Source of the DNA: Acidobacteriaceae bacterium TAA 166
GTDB taxonomy: Bacteria; Acidobacteriota; Terriglobia; Terriglobales; Acidobacteriaceae
DNA: 64,000 nt
Assembly (NCBI GenBank): GCA_000421065.1
Contig: ATWD01000001.1
Span: forward strand, 1,356,001-1,420,000
Direction: 5' to 3'
Below the pieces are notes generated by a model. It saw nothing but the letters and a program-made list of their open reading frames with translations. It did not search any database and had not been told where the DNA came from. Below, in pieces: positions 35,340-43,289 of the stretch. The position numbers were made by a program, and so were the translations under genes. How positions within the stretch are numbered: the first letter of the stretch is position 1; every line of letters starts with the position of its first letter.

Positions 35340-36365
35340 ATGAGCGAGCGGGCAGTTCTCAAGGAAGCGACCGCGGACCTGCTGGTGATTGGAGCAGGGC
35401 CGACCGGCATGGCGTGCGCGATCGAGGCGCAACGCGCGGGATTTACAACGATCCTGGTGGATAAGGGATGTCTGTGTAACTCGCTGTTTCACTATCCCTC
35501 GAACATGACCTTCTTCACGACTCCGGAGCTGCTGGAGATCGGCGATATTCCCTTCCCCAGCCCCAACCAGAAGCCGGGCCGCGACGAGGCGCTCGAGTAC
35601 TACCGCAAGGTGGCCGAACACTACAAGCTGGACGTGCGGCAGTATGAGACGGTGGAGAAGGTTACGGGCGCGGATGGCGATTTCACAATCCACACCGTCG
35701 ATCGCTTCTCACGGCCTAGCCAGCATCGCGCACGCAAGCTGGTGGTGGCGACCGGATACTACGACTTGCCGAACTATTTGAATATTCCGGGCGAAGAGCT
35801 GAACAAGGTCACGCACTACTATCACGATCCGCACCCGTACTATGACCTGGACGTCGTGGTCATCGGAGGCAAGAACTCGGCGGCGATCGCCGCGCTCGAT
35901 CTGTGGCGGCATGGGGCCCGCGTAACCCTGGTGCATCGCGGCGCGGAGATGCACCGCCACGTGAAGTACTGGATTCTTCCCGACATCAACAACCGGGTGA
36001 AGAACGGCGAGATTACGGCTTACTTTTCAAGCCGCGTGGCGCGGATCACCGAGGACGAGGTCATGCTGGAGACGCCGGAGGGGGAACGCACGATTCCGAA
36101 TCAGTATTGTTTCGCCCTGACGGGCTACCAGCCGGACTTTCGTTTTATTGAAGCCCTGGGCGTTCGGCTGGATGAGGCGAACGACCGCTGCCCGGCGTGC
36201 GACCCTGCGACGCTCGAGAGCAACATAGCCGGGATCTATCTTGCCGGGGTGGTGGTGGCCGGGGAGCGCACCAATGAGATCTTTATCGAGAATGGGCGAT
36301 TTCACGGGAAGCTGATAGCGAACGACCTTCTGGCAAAGAATGTCTCTGCTGCCGCCTTCGATTAA
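35340..36365 (+). CDS. ypdA: YpdA-type bacillithiol disulfide reductase (putative)
   Basis: A 341-residue FAD/NADPH oxidoreductase of the YpdA/Bdr family, proposed to reduce oxidised bacillithiol. The FAD motif GAGPTGMACAIEA lies at 18-30, followed by the family's DKGCLCNSLFHYP (Cys44, Cys46); the NADPH motif VVVIGGKNSAAIAALDL is near 175; the C-terminal FAD contact is GIYLAGVVVAG. This suggests a bacillithiol-type low-molecular-weight thiol. It stands alone; a 41-bp repeat follows. Confidence 0.88.
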   Translation: MSERAVLKEATADLLVIGAGPTGMACAIEAQRAGFTTILVDKGCLCNSLFHYPSNMTFFTTPELLEIGDIPFPSPNQKPGRDEALEYYRKVAEHYKLDVRQYETVEKVTGADGDFTIHTVDRFSRPSQHRARKLVVATGYYDLPNYLNIPGEELNKVTHYYHDPHPYYDLDVVVIGGKNSAAIAALDLWRHGARVTLVHRGAEMHRHVKYWILPDINNRVKNGEITAYFSSRVARITEDEVMLETPEGERTIPNQYCFALTGYQPDFRFIEALGVRLDEANDRCPACDPATLESNIAGIYLAGVVVAGERTNEIFIENGRFHGKLIANDLLAKNVSAAAFD

Positions 36366-36382
36366 AGCTGAATTATAAACAG

Positions 36383-36423
36383 GCGCTGCCGCGCGGGCCC
36401 ACTGCGCTCGGCCGGCAGGCCAT
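36383..36423. repeat. interspersed palindromic repeat, short form (Q)
   Basis: Type 1 end GCGCTGCCGCGCGGGCCC joined through CACTGCGCTC to a type 2 end GGCCGGCAGGCCAT. It lies between the converging stops of ypdA and the ABC permease. Confidence 0.85.
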
Positions 36424-36435
36424 TCTCCTAAATAT

Positions 36436-37302
36436 CTAGCCGATGACGCGACGCTTGAAGCCACGGATTCCCAGCCAGGTGAGCAGCACCAGAAAGAACG
36501 TCAGCATGCCGAGGATCATCGCCGGATGCATGTGCGGCAGCGCGGGTGTGAGCGCCGAGCGCAGACCCTCGCTCATGTAGACGATGGGATTGATGAGGAC
36601 TCCCCTCTGCAGCCAGGGCAGGGGGTCGAGCGCCTTCCAGGGATAGTAGACGCAGCCCAGGAAGGTGATGGGCATGACGACGACGCCGAAGATGAGGCCG
36701 ATCTGTTTGGGCTCGACCGTCGTACCGATGGTGAGGCCGAGCGCGCCCGAGGTGATCGACGCCAGAATCAGGACCGCGACCAGATACGGCCAACTGTTAA
36801 CGTGCGCGACCACCGGCGTGGAGGGGATGTAGTAGGCCAGAGGAAAGACGACGATGGCCGCGATGATGCTCTGCATCGCCGAGAAGACGATCTTCTCGAA
36901 CGCGACCGCGGCGACGGGCAAGGGGCACATGACGCGGTCGTCGATCTCGCGGGTGATGCCGAACTCCTGCGCGAGAGGGAGCGCGACCGCGGCGATTCCG
37001 CTGAACATGATGGCGACGGCCATCAGGCCGGGAAGAAGCACGGTGCTGAAGCTGGTTCCCATGGCCGCGGAGGTGGGGTTCATCGAGGCTCCCCCGCTCA
37101 TGTGCGGCATGATGAAGGTGAAGACCAGAAGGAAGAGCATGGGGTTCATGCAGACGCGGATGACGAAGGGAAAGAGCTCTCGGCGCAGAACGTGAAGGTC
37201 GCGCAGGAAGAGCCCGGCGAAGGCGCGCAGATACTGGGTCCGGAGGGAGCCTTGCGCGGATGCGGCGGGGGTTCCGGTCTCGACGGTGGCTAGTTCAGGC
37301 AT
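36436..37302 (-). CDS. ABC-2 type transporter permease
   Basis: A 288-residue membrane subunit of an exporter, with six membrane segments and the ABC-2 family pattern (long loop after segment 1, TSGALGLTIGT, PITFLGCVYYPW). The NodJ/DrrB-like form suggests export of a drug, lipid or glycan, but the substrate is not identifiable. It lies 20 bases downstream of its ATPase partner. Confidence 0.87.
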   Translation of the reverse strand: MPELATVETGTPAASAQGSLRTQYLRAFAGLFLRDLHVLRRELFPFVIRVCMNPMLFLLVFTFIMPHMSGGASMNPTSAAMGTSFSTVLLPGLMAVAIMFSGIAAVALPLAQEFGITREIDDRVMCPLPVAAVAFEKIVFSAMQSIIAAIVVFPLAYYIPSTPVVAHVNSWPYLVAVLILASITSGALGLTIGTTVEPKQIGLIFGVVVMPITFLGCVYYPWKALDPLPWLQRGVLINPIVYMSEGLRSALTPALPHMHPAMILGMLTFFLVLLTWLGIRGFKRRVIG

Positions 37303-37322
37303 GATGCTCTCGCTCTCTCGCG

Positions 37323-38264
37323 CTACTCGCGAAGCTCTCTTCCGGTAAGACGGATGAAGACGGTCTCAAGACTGGTCTCGGTGATGGTGAGGTCGCGCAG
37401 GCCGTAGGGGTTGGCGGCGAGAACGACCTCGGAGAGCAGGCCCTCCGTTCCTCCTGCAAAGATGCGGACGCCCTTGGCAGTGGCCTCGGCGCTGGCGATG
37501 CCGGGCTGCGCTCCCAGCGTCCGGATCAGTTGGGGAATGCCTGCATGGTTGCGCAGGTCGAGCTCGTAGACGCGCTGCGCTCCGATGGAACCTTTGAGCG
37601 CCGCGGGCGTGTCCTCGATCAGGATCTTGCCGTGGTCGATGATGGCGACGCGGTCGCAGAGCTCGTCGGCCTCCTCCATGTAATGGGTGGTGAGGACGAC
37701 GGTGATTCCCTCTTCGCGGAGGTTTTTGACGGCCTCCCACATGGCGATGCGGCTCTGCGGGTCGAGACCGGCGCTGGGCTCGTCGAGGAAGAGCACCTTG
37801 GGATGGTGGGCGATAGCGCGGGCGATCTGGACGCGCTGCGCGAGGCCTCCGGAGAGCTGCGCCGGATAGGCCTGGGCGCGCTCGGTGAGATGAAACTGCT
37901 CGAGCAGGTGGGTGGTGCGTCTTTGAGCCTCGGTCCGCGAAAAACCGAAGTAGAGGCAGTGGAAGTGGATGTTCTCGTAGACAGTGCAGGCGCGGTCGAG
38001 GGTGTTGTATTGCGGGACGACTCCTATCGAACGCCGGGCCTGCGAGGGAGACTGGACGACGTCGATGCCCGCGATGCGAACGCGGCCGGCGCTGGGCAGG
38101 GCGCGGGTGGTGCAGATGCTGATGGTCGTGGTCTTGCCGGCCCCGTTGGGGCCGAGAAAGCCGAAGAGGGAGCCAGCCTCGACGGAGAGGTCGATGCCGT
38201 CGATGGCCACAACCCGCTGCTTGCCCTCGTAGATCTTGCTAAGGCCCTCGATCTCTACGATCAC
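37323..38264 (-). CDS. ABC transporter ATP-binding protein (DrrA/NodI-like)
   Basis: A 313-residue ATPase: Walker A GPNGAGKTTT (38-47), Q-loop VVPQYN, signature LSGGLAQRV, Walker B VLFLDEPSAGLDP, H-loop TTHYMEEA, and the DrrA-type C-terminal extension of about 80 residues. GTG start 38264 is fixed by GGAGG 7 bases upstream. Pairs with the ABC-2 permease that follows. Confidence 0.93.
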   Translation of the reverse strand: MIVEIEGLSKIYEGKQRVVAIDGIDLSVEAGSLFGFLGPNGAGKTTTISICTTRALPSAGRVRIAGIDVVQSPSQARRSIGVVPQYNTLDRACTVYENIHFHCLYFGFSRTEAQRRTTHLLEQFHLTERAQAYPAQLSGGLAQRVQIARAIAHHPKVLFLDEPSAGLDPQSRIAMWEAVKNLREEGITVVLTTHYMEEADELCDRVAIIDHGKILIEDTPAALKGSIGAQRVYELDLRNHAGIPQLIRTLGAQPGIASAEATAKGVRIFAGGTEGLLSEVVLAANPYGLRDLTITETSLETVFIRLTGRELRE

Positions 38265-38476
38265 GCTGAATCCTCCCCCTGCCGCGACTTTTCAGACTAA
38301 CAGAAGGGGAGGCCCGGTCGTAGGAGCCCACTCTTCAAAGGAGGGAACCCTCCGCGAAGCTTTGAGTTTTCGTGAAAGAAGTCCAAAATTTCCAACTTCC
38401 GCATAGGCTCTTGGCATCTTCAGAGAGAGCTAGGTTAGTCTTTAAACAAAGCTGCAATCTTCTGCACGGAGCATGT

Positions 38477-39424
38477 ATGTCTACCGTCCTGATTACGGGT
38501 ATTGCGGGATTTATCGGATCGAGCATCGCGCGCGCGCTTCTGGACGAGGGAGCGACGGTTCGAGGGATCGACAACCTCTCCACGGGCTCCATGGCGAATA
38601 TCGAGGAGATCCAGTCCCGGATCGACTTCCGCAGGGCGGACGTGCTGGATCAGGAGGCGGTGCGCGATGCCTGTGAGGGCGTCGACTATGTCTTTCACGA
38701 GGCGGCGATCCCTTCGGTGCCAAAGTCGGTCGATGACCCAATCGGCACCAACGGGCCGAACCTGACCGGAACCCTGTATGTTATCGAGGCCGCACGCAAG
38801 GCCGGGGTGAAGCGGGTGCTATATGCGGCGTCTTCGGCGGCCTATGGAGAGTCTCCGGAGCTGCCGAAGACCGAGGCCATGCTTCCGGCGCCGCTCTCGC
38901 CCTACGCAGTCCAGAAGATCGCAGGAGAGCATTACCTGGCCAGCTACTACCGGGTCTATGGGCTTGAGACGGTCTCGCTGCGCTACTTCAACATCTTCGG
39001 CCCCCGGCAGGACCCGTCGTCGCAGTACTCAGGGGTTCTGGCACGATTCATCTCGCTGATGCTGGCCGGACAGACCCCGACGATCTTCGGCGACGGCGAG
39101 ACCAGCCGCGACTTCACCTACATTGACAACGTGGTCAGCGCGAACCTGCTGGCGGCCAGGGCTCCGGCGGCGAACGTCGCGGGCCGGGTCTTCAACGTGG
39201 CGACGGGCGAGCGCACGACGCTGCTCGAAGCCTTTCACGAGATCAAGCGCATCACCGGCTACACAGGCGGAATCAACCATGCTCCGGAGCGCGAGGGCGA
39301 CATCAAGCACTCGCTGGCCGACATCTCGGCCGCACGGAATGGGTTCGGCTATAAGGTGATCGCCGATCTGGCTTACGGGCTCGAGAAGACTATCGCCTGG
39401 GCTAAAGATCCAGTTACGGTTTAA
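38477..39424 (+). CDS. NAD-dependent sugar-nucleotide epimerase/dehydratase (extended SDR)
   Basis: A 315-residue enzyme with the Rossmann motif TGIAGFIGSS (7-16), IDNLSTG, catalytic SSAAYG and YAVQK, and a GalE/WbpP-like C-terminal half (FGPRQDPSSQYSGV). Likely makes an activated sugar for the nearby polysaccharide genes, for example a UDP-hexose 4-epimerase; exact specificity is open. ATG 38477 is chosen because GGAG lies 5 bases upstream and the fold begins there; the frame is open further upstream without a start signal. Confidence 0.87.
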   Translation: MSTVLITGIAGFIGSSIARALLDEGATVRGIDNLSTGSMANIEEIQSRIDFRRADVLDQEAVRDACEGVDYVFHEAAIPSVPKSVDDPIGTNGPNLTGTLYVIEAARKAGVKRVLYAASSAAYGESPELPKTEAMLPAPLSPYAVQKIAGEHYLASYYRVYGLETVSLRYFNIFGPRQDPSSQYSGVLARFISLMLAGQTPTIFGDGETSRDFTYIDNVVSANLLAARAPAANVAGRVFNVATGERTTLLEAFHEIKRITGYTGGINHAPEREGDIKHSLADISAARNGFGYKVIADLAYGLEKTIAWAKDPVTV

Positions 39425-39435
39425 TTTTTACGCAG

Positions 39436-39662
39436 GCGCTGCCGCGCGAGCCCACTGCGCGTGGGGCGGTCACTTCGTGACGCGTATTTGCCCTTTGGGG
39501 TAGGCTCCCGTTGGTCGCTTGCGTAATTTTTTGCGCCGATCAGCGGAAAGCCATGCCAAAGGCGGTACACGCGTCATGAAGTGACCGCCCGTGCCGGGTC
39601 CCCACAAACAGGCCTTCGTTTGTGGGGTGGCCGAGCGCAGAGGCGCCAGACCGGCAGGCCAT
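39436..39662. repeat. interspersed palindromic repeat, full copy with hairpin insert (R)
   Basis: Type 1 end 11 bases after the epimerase stop, type 2 end CCGGCAGGCCAT 4 bases from the converging DUF6982-like stop. Carries the CCCCACAAAC/GTTTGTGGGG module at about 39600-39627. 227 bp. Confidence 0.9.
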
Positions 39663-39666
39663 ACAA

Positions 39667-40158
39667 CTAGAGCGTGTGCAGATTCTTAGGGAAGTTGCGC
39701 ATGCCAAGGACATGAAAGTCCTTGAGGCCGGACTTGTTGACGTAAGCCAGACGATTATTGCCGTTTGGATCGGTCGGGATGAGGAAGAATCCGTCGGCCA
39801 GGACAAAGTCCTTGGTATTCGAGATGATGCCCTCGATCATCTCGCCGTCATTGAAGTAGACGCGCACCCAGAGCCCCGGAACGATCGGGGCGTTCTCGTG
39901 GAAGTGCAGCGCCTTGTGCCGGACGTCGCCGTCGAAGGTCTTCACGAAGAAGACAGCCTTGGCGTCGCGGGTGGGAATCTCCCTGCGCTCGCCCGTGTCG
40001 ATCAGATCGAGAGTGATGGTCGAAAGCGGGATCCGGACATCATTCCGCAGCAGCTGCTCGATCGAACCGAAGTCGCTGATGGGAACCGTTCCGCGGATGG
40101 TCGAGTTCTCGAGCCGCACCACAATGCGGTGCACACCGTCGGCCGCAGCCGAGGCCAT
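39667..40158 (-). CDS. DUF6982-like small cytoplasmic protein
   Basis: A 163-residue protein with no signal or membrane segment. Two similar beta-rich halves: VVRLENSTIRGTV and later VRVYFNDGEMIEGIISN, each followed by a xxFFLxPxD-like run, with KAVFFVKTFDGD between. This pattern matches proteins annotated DUF6982 in Acidobacteriota, sometimes linked to PilZ-like regulation; function unknown. It begins 17 bases after the sigma-54 regulator stop, probably in one operon. The frame extends to 40275 but has no start codon with a ribosome site. Confidence 0.65.
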   Translation of the reverse strand: MASAAADGVHRIVVRLENSTIRGTVPISDFGSIEQLLRNDVRIPLSTITLDLIDTGERREIPTRDAKAVFFVKTFDGDVRHKALHFHENAPIVPGLWVRVYFNDGEMIEGIISNTKDFVLADGFFLIPTDPNGNNRLAYVNKSGLKDFHVLGMRNFPKNLHTL

Positions 40159-40175
40159 CGCGGCGATCTTTGCGG

Positions 40176-41603
40176 CTACACGCGATCTTGCGGAGACAGG
40201 TCGTATTGCTTGATCTTGTAGAGCAGTGCCTTGTAGCTGATCTGAAGATCGCTTGCCGCCGCCTTGCGGTTCCATCCAGTCCCCTCCAACACCTGTGCAA
40301 TCGCAGCCGCCTCGGCGCCGCCCTTAAGGTTTTTGACCAGCGCCTTCAATCCGGCCCCATTCGCCGGCTCTCCGACCATTCCCGCCTGCATCTGGGAGGC
40401 CGTGGGAGCAAGCTCGTCGAGGATCGCTCGCTCGTCTCCGAGGACGAGATACCGGTTCACAACGTTTTCGAGCTCACGCAGATTTCCAGGCCAGTGGTGC
40501 GCCGCAAAAGCTTCCATCAACCTTTGGGAGAAAGGAAGGGCCTCGCGATCGTAACGCCGCGCCCCCTTCCGCATGAAGTACTCCGCTAGCACAGGAATCT
40601 CGTCCTGGCGCTCGCGCAGCGGGGGGATGTTCAAGGTGAAGCCATTGAGACGATAGTAAAGATCTTCGCGAAACGACTTGTTCGCCATCGCCTCTTTCAT
40701 GTTGATGTTGGTCGCTGCGATGACGCGCACATCGACCTTCATGGGCGACCGGCTCCCCAGCCGGGAGAAGGTTCCGTCCTGCAGGACCTGCAGCAGCTTG
40801 GCCTGGAGGATGGCGGGCATCTCGCCGATCTCGTCGAGGAAGATGGTTCCTCCGGTGCAGATCTCGAATTTGCCGGGCTTGGTCTTGACCGCTCCGGTGA
40901 AGGCTCCCTGCTCGTAGCCGAAGAGCTCGCTCTCGAGCAGGTCGGCGGGCACGGCCGCGCAGTTGACCTTGAGGAAAGTGTTCTGGCTGCGCGACGACAT
41001 TTTGTGGGTGTAGAGCGCGAGAATCTCTTTTCCGGTTCCGCTCTCGCCCAGGATGAGGATCGGAATATCGGCGCGGGCGACGAGGGAGGCCTGCGACTCG
41101 AGGTCGCGCATGCGCTTGCTCGAGCGCACGAAGGAGTGAGTTTCGTTGAGAGGGATCTCACGGGGCGAGTCGACGCCGGAGCTTTTGCGCTCGGGCGAGA
41201 CCAGGTGCTCCTCGATCGTCTCTTCGACGTCAGTGCCGACAAACGGCTTCATGACGACGGCGCGGACTCCAAGGCGGATCACCTTCTCGAGGTCGCGCAG
41301 GTCGGCCGAGCAGGAGAGCACGATGACCGGCAGGTTGGGACGGGCTCCGCGGATCTGCGACAGGAGCGGAAGGGGGTCGCGGTTAGCGTACAGGGCTAGA
41401 AGAAGGATATCTGGCTCGTCGCTCTGCTCCAGGCGGTCCAGAAGCGACTTCTCCTCCGAAAAGAGGTTAAGGGCATAACGATCGCCCAGGGTGAGCCGGA
41501 GATAGTCCAGCACCGCCAGATCGGGCTCGAGGATCAGAACTTGGGGACGGGATTTCGCGAATGATTTCAAAGCAGACATACCGTAAGACGGAGAAGCCGA
41601 CAT
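40176..41603 (-). CDS. sigma-54 activator with degenerate receiver (PrsR-like)
   Basis: A 475-residue NtrC-class activator: receiver-like domain at 20-135, AAA+ domain at about 155-385 with GESGTGKE, GAFTGA (sigma-54 contact loop) and LDEIGEMP, and a C-terminal Fis-type helix-turn-helix (WNRKAAASDLQISYKALLYKI). The receiver lacks phosphorylation chemistry: the acidic pair reads LEPD and the acceptor Asp is Ala70 (DILLLALY), while Ser and Lys (VMKPF) remain. So it is probably not switched on by a kinase. It resembles PrsR, the regulator of exosortase-A EPS loci. Start 41603 or 41579. Confidence 0.88.
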   Translation of the reverse strand: MSASPSYGMSALKSFAKSRPQVLILEPDLAVLDYLRLTLGDRYALNLFSEEKSLLDRLEQSDEPDILLLALYANRDPLPLLSQIRGARPNLPVIVLSCSADLRDLEKVIRLGVRAVVMKPFVGTDVEETIEEHLVSPERKSSGVDSPREIPLNETHSFVRSSKRMRDLESQASLVARADIPILILGESGTGKEILALYTHKMSSRSQNTFLKVNCAAVPADLLESELFGYEQGAFTGAVKTKPGKFEICTGGTIFLDEIGEMPAILQAKLLQVLQDGTFSRLGSRSPMKVDVRVIAATNINMKEAMANKSFREDLYYRLNGFTLNIPPLRERQDEIPVLAEYFMRKGARRYDREALPFSQRLMEAFAAHHWPGNLRELENVVNRYLVLGDERAILDELAPTASQMQAGMVGEPANGAGLKALVKNLKGGAEAAAIAQVLEGTGWNRKAAASDLQISYKALLYKIKQYDLSPQDRV

Positions 41604-42043
41604 ACCTACACCCCATATGATGCCGATTCAGATGCTTTCGCCCCAAACCGTTCTCTGGGCTGGCCGTTCAGACAACTGTCTGCCAGCCTACAATCTGCAA
41701 CCCTTGCCACCGGGGAGGCGGGGAGCCCTCCATAAAGCTTGCTAGCGAAATTCTAGTTCGGAATCGGAGAAGTGCCAATCAAAAATGTTAATAATTTTGC
41801 CGATAAAAGAGAAAAGTCTTTACCCTTCCGTCTTCTAACTCATTCCTACTGTGCATTTCTGAAGCTTCGGGAGGTGGGAAGTCTTTTTCCCTTCCAGCGA
41901 AGATAAGGTGAAACTGACCAGTCGCTCTTCGGAGAAGATCGAGTAAACAAAGCTTCTTAGCCCACTTTCCCGGATCTGGAAGACTTTGTCCAGGGTCGAG
42001 GGCGTCTGTGCCAAATCGAAAATAGCGGCATACTATGACGGTA
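41604..42043. other. regulatory region between two sigma-54 activator genes
   Basis: 440 bases of lower GC content between divergent activators. It contains two similar motifs, AAGTCTTTACCCTTCC (41814-41829) and AAGTCTTTTTCCCTTCC (41879-41895), about 150-215 bases upstream of a -24/-12 promoter, a distance usual for enhancer sites. A 96-codon frame on the minus strand (41788-42078) has no ribosome site and is not believed. Confidence 0.45.
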
Positions 42044-42059
42044 TGGCAAGGAACTTGCT
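42044..42059 (+). promoter_or_regulatory. sigma-54 promoter of second activator
   Basis: TGGCAAGGAACTTGCT, with GG and GC exactly 10 bases apart, an excellent match to TGGCAC-N5-TTGCW. Expected transcription start is near 42070. It lies downstream of the first in-frame ATG (42035), so translation must begin later. Confidence 0.85.
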
Positions 42060-42112
42060 TAAATGAATTGCATTGCACCTCTTTATATATCCCTGACAGA
42101 TGGGAAGATCCT

Positions 42113-43207
42113 TTGATTCACAATACTGAATCCGCTGCCTCTTTTAGCTTGCCGCCGATGGATATCCTCTTCGGCAAAACTCCTGCGATGCTTGCTGCAC
42201 GTAACAAAATTGAACGCGTCGCCGAGACGGATGTTCCGGTTCTGATTCAGGGTGAGAGCGGAACCGGGAAGGAGCTCTGTGCGCAGCTGCTGCACACCCT
42301 CTCCCTGCGCGCGCGGGGAAGCCTGGTGAAGGTCAGCTGTCCGGCCATTCCCCACTCCCTGCTCGAAACCGAGCTCTTCGGTTATGAAAAGGGTGCCTTT
42401 ACTGGAGCGGCGACGACCAAGCTGGGACGGGTGGAGCAGGCCCACAACGGCACGCTGTTTCTGGACGAGGTTGGAAGCCTGGACCTGAACGTTCAGTCGA
42501 AGCTGTTGCAGGTTCTACAGGACGGAACCTTTGTCCGGGTGGGCGGCCACGAATCGCGTTCAATCGCGACCCGGCTGGTCTCGGCGGCCAACAGCGATCT
42601 AAGAACGCAGGTGGAGGCTGGAACCTTCCGCCTGGACTTCCTGTTCCGGATCAACGCCGTCACGATCAATCTTCCATCCCTGCGCCAGCGAATCGCCGAT
42701 CTTCCTATCCTGGTCGATTACTTTATCGAGCACTACTCGCGCGTCTTCCGCCACACTCCGGAGCTGCTCTCGAAGAGCGCCATGCGGTTGATGCAGAACT
42801 ATCACTGGCCGGGCAACATCCGCCAGCTCGAAAACCTGATCCGCAGCTATGTGCTGATCGGGAGCGAAGACGCATTGGTCGCCGAGCTGATTCCGGATCA
42901 GCAGAGAAGCGGAGTGACGGCGGAGATCGACCTGAGCGAGCCGGTCTCGCTTAAGAACATCACCCGCCAGGCGACGCACGATCTTGAGCGACAGATCATC
43001 CTGAAGGTGCTGCAGGCCAACAGCTGGAATCGACAGAAGACGGCCAAGTGGCTGCAGATCAGCTACCGGTCGCTGCTCTACAAGCTGAGTGAGGCCGGCA
43101 TGCCGGAGGTTCCACCGCGCCCCCTGCGCACGGCAAGCCCGAAGCGGGCTGAGCATGCGAGCAACGGAGTCCAGCCGCCCTCACCTGTACGGACTCGGCT
43201 CTATTAG
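42113..43207 (+). CDS. sigma-54 activator without receiver domain
   Basis: A PspF/NtrC-class activator of about 364 residues: AAA+ domain with GESGTGKE, GAFTGA and LDEVGSLD, then a Fis-type helix-turn-helix (WNRQKTAKWLQISYRSLLYKL) very like that of the activator at 40176. No sensor domain, so control is by abundance or partners. The frame opens at ATG 42035, but a strong sigma-54 promoter lies at 42044-42059. TTG 42113, with GGGAAG just upstream, is therefore preferred; ATG 42158 is an alternative. It probably regulates the exopolysaccharide genes and is itself sigma-54 controlled. Confidence 0.85.
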   Translation: MIHNTESAASFSLPPMDILFGKTPAMLAARNKIERVAETDVPVLIQGESGTGKELCAQLLHTLSLRARGSLVKVSCPAIPHSLLETELFGYEKGAFTGAATTKLGRVEQAHNGTLFLDEVGSLDLNVQSKLLQVLQDGTFVRVGGHESRSIATRLVSAANSDLRTQVEAGTFRLDFLFRINAVTINLPSLRQRIADLPILVDYFIEHYSRVFRHTPELLSKSAMRLMQNYHWPGNIRQLENLIRSYVLIGSEDALVAELIPDQQRSGVTAEIDLSEPVSLKNITRQATHDLERQIILKVLQANSWNRQKTAKWLQISYRSLLYKLSEAGMPEVPPRPLRTASPKRAEHASNGVQPPSPVRTRLY

Positions 43208-43238
43208 GCTGTATCTATCTCTTTATTGGTGAAAGACT

Positions 43239-43285
43239 GCGCTGCCGTGCGGGCCCACTGCGCGTGGGGCCGGTCGACAGGCCAT
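43239..43285. repeat. interspersed palindromic repeat, short form (S)
   Basis: Type 1 end GCGCTGCCGTGCGGGCCC, then ACTGCGCGTGGGG and a worn type 2 end CGGTCGACAGGCCAT. Lies between two converging stop codons. Confidence 0.8.
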
Positions 43286-43289
43286 TGTC

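Noticed and set aside
41788..42078. 96-codon minus-strand frame between the sigma-54 activators
   Set aside because: No ribosome site, no recognisable motif, and it crosses a strong sigma-54 promoter.
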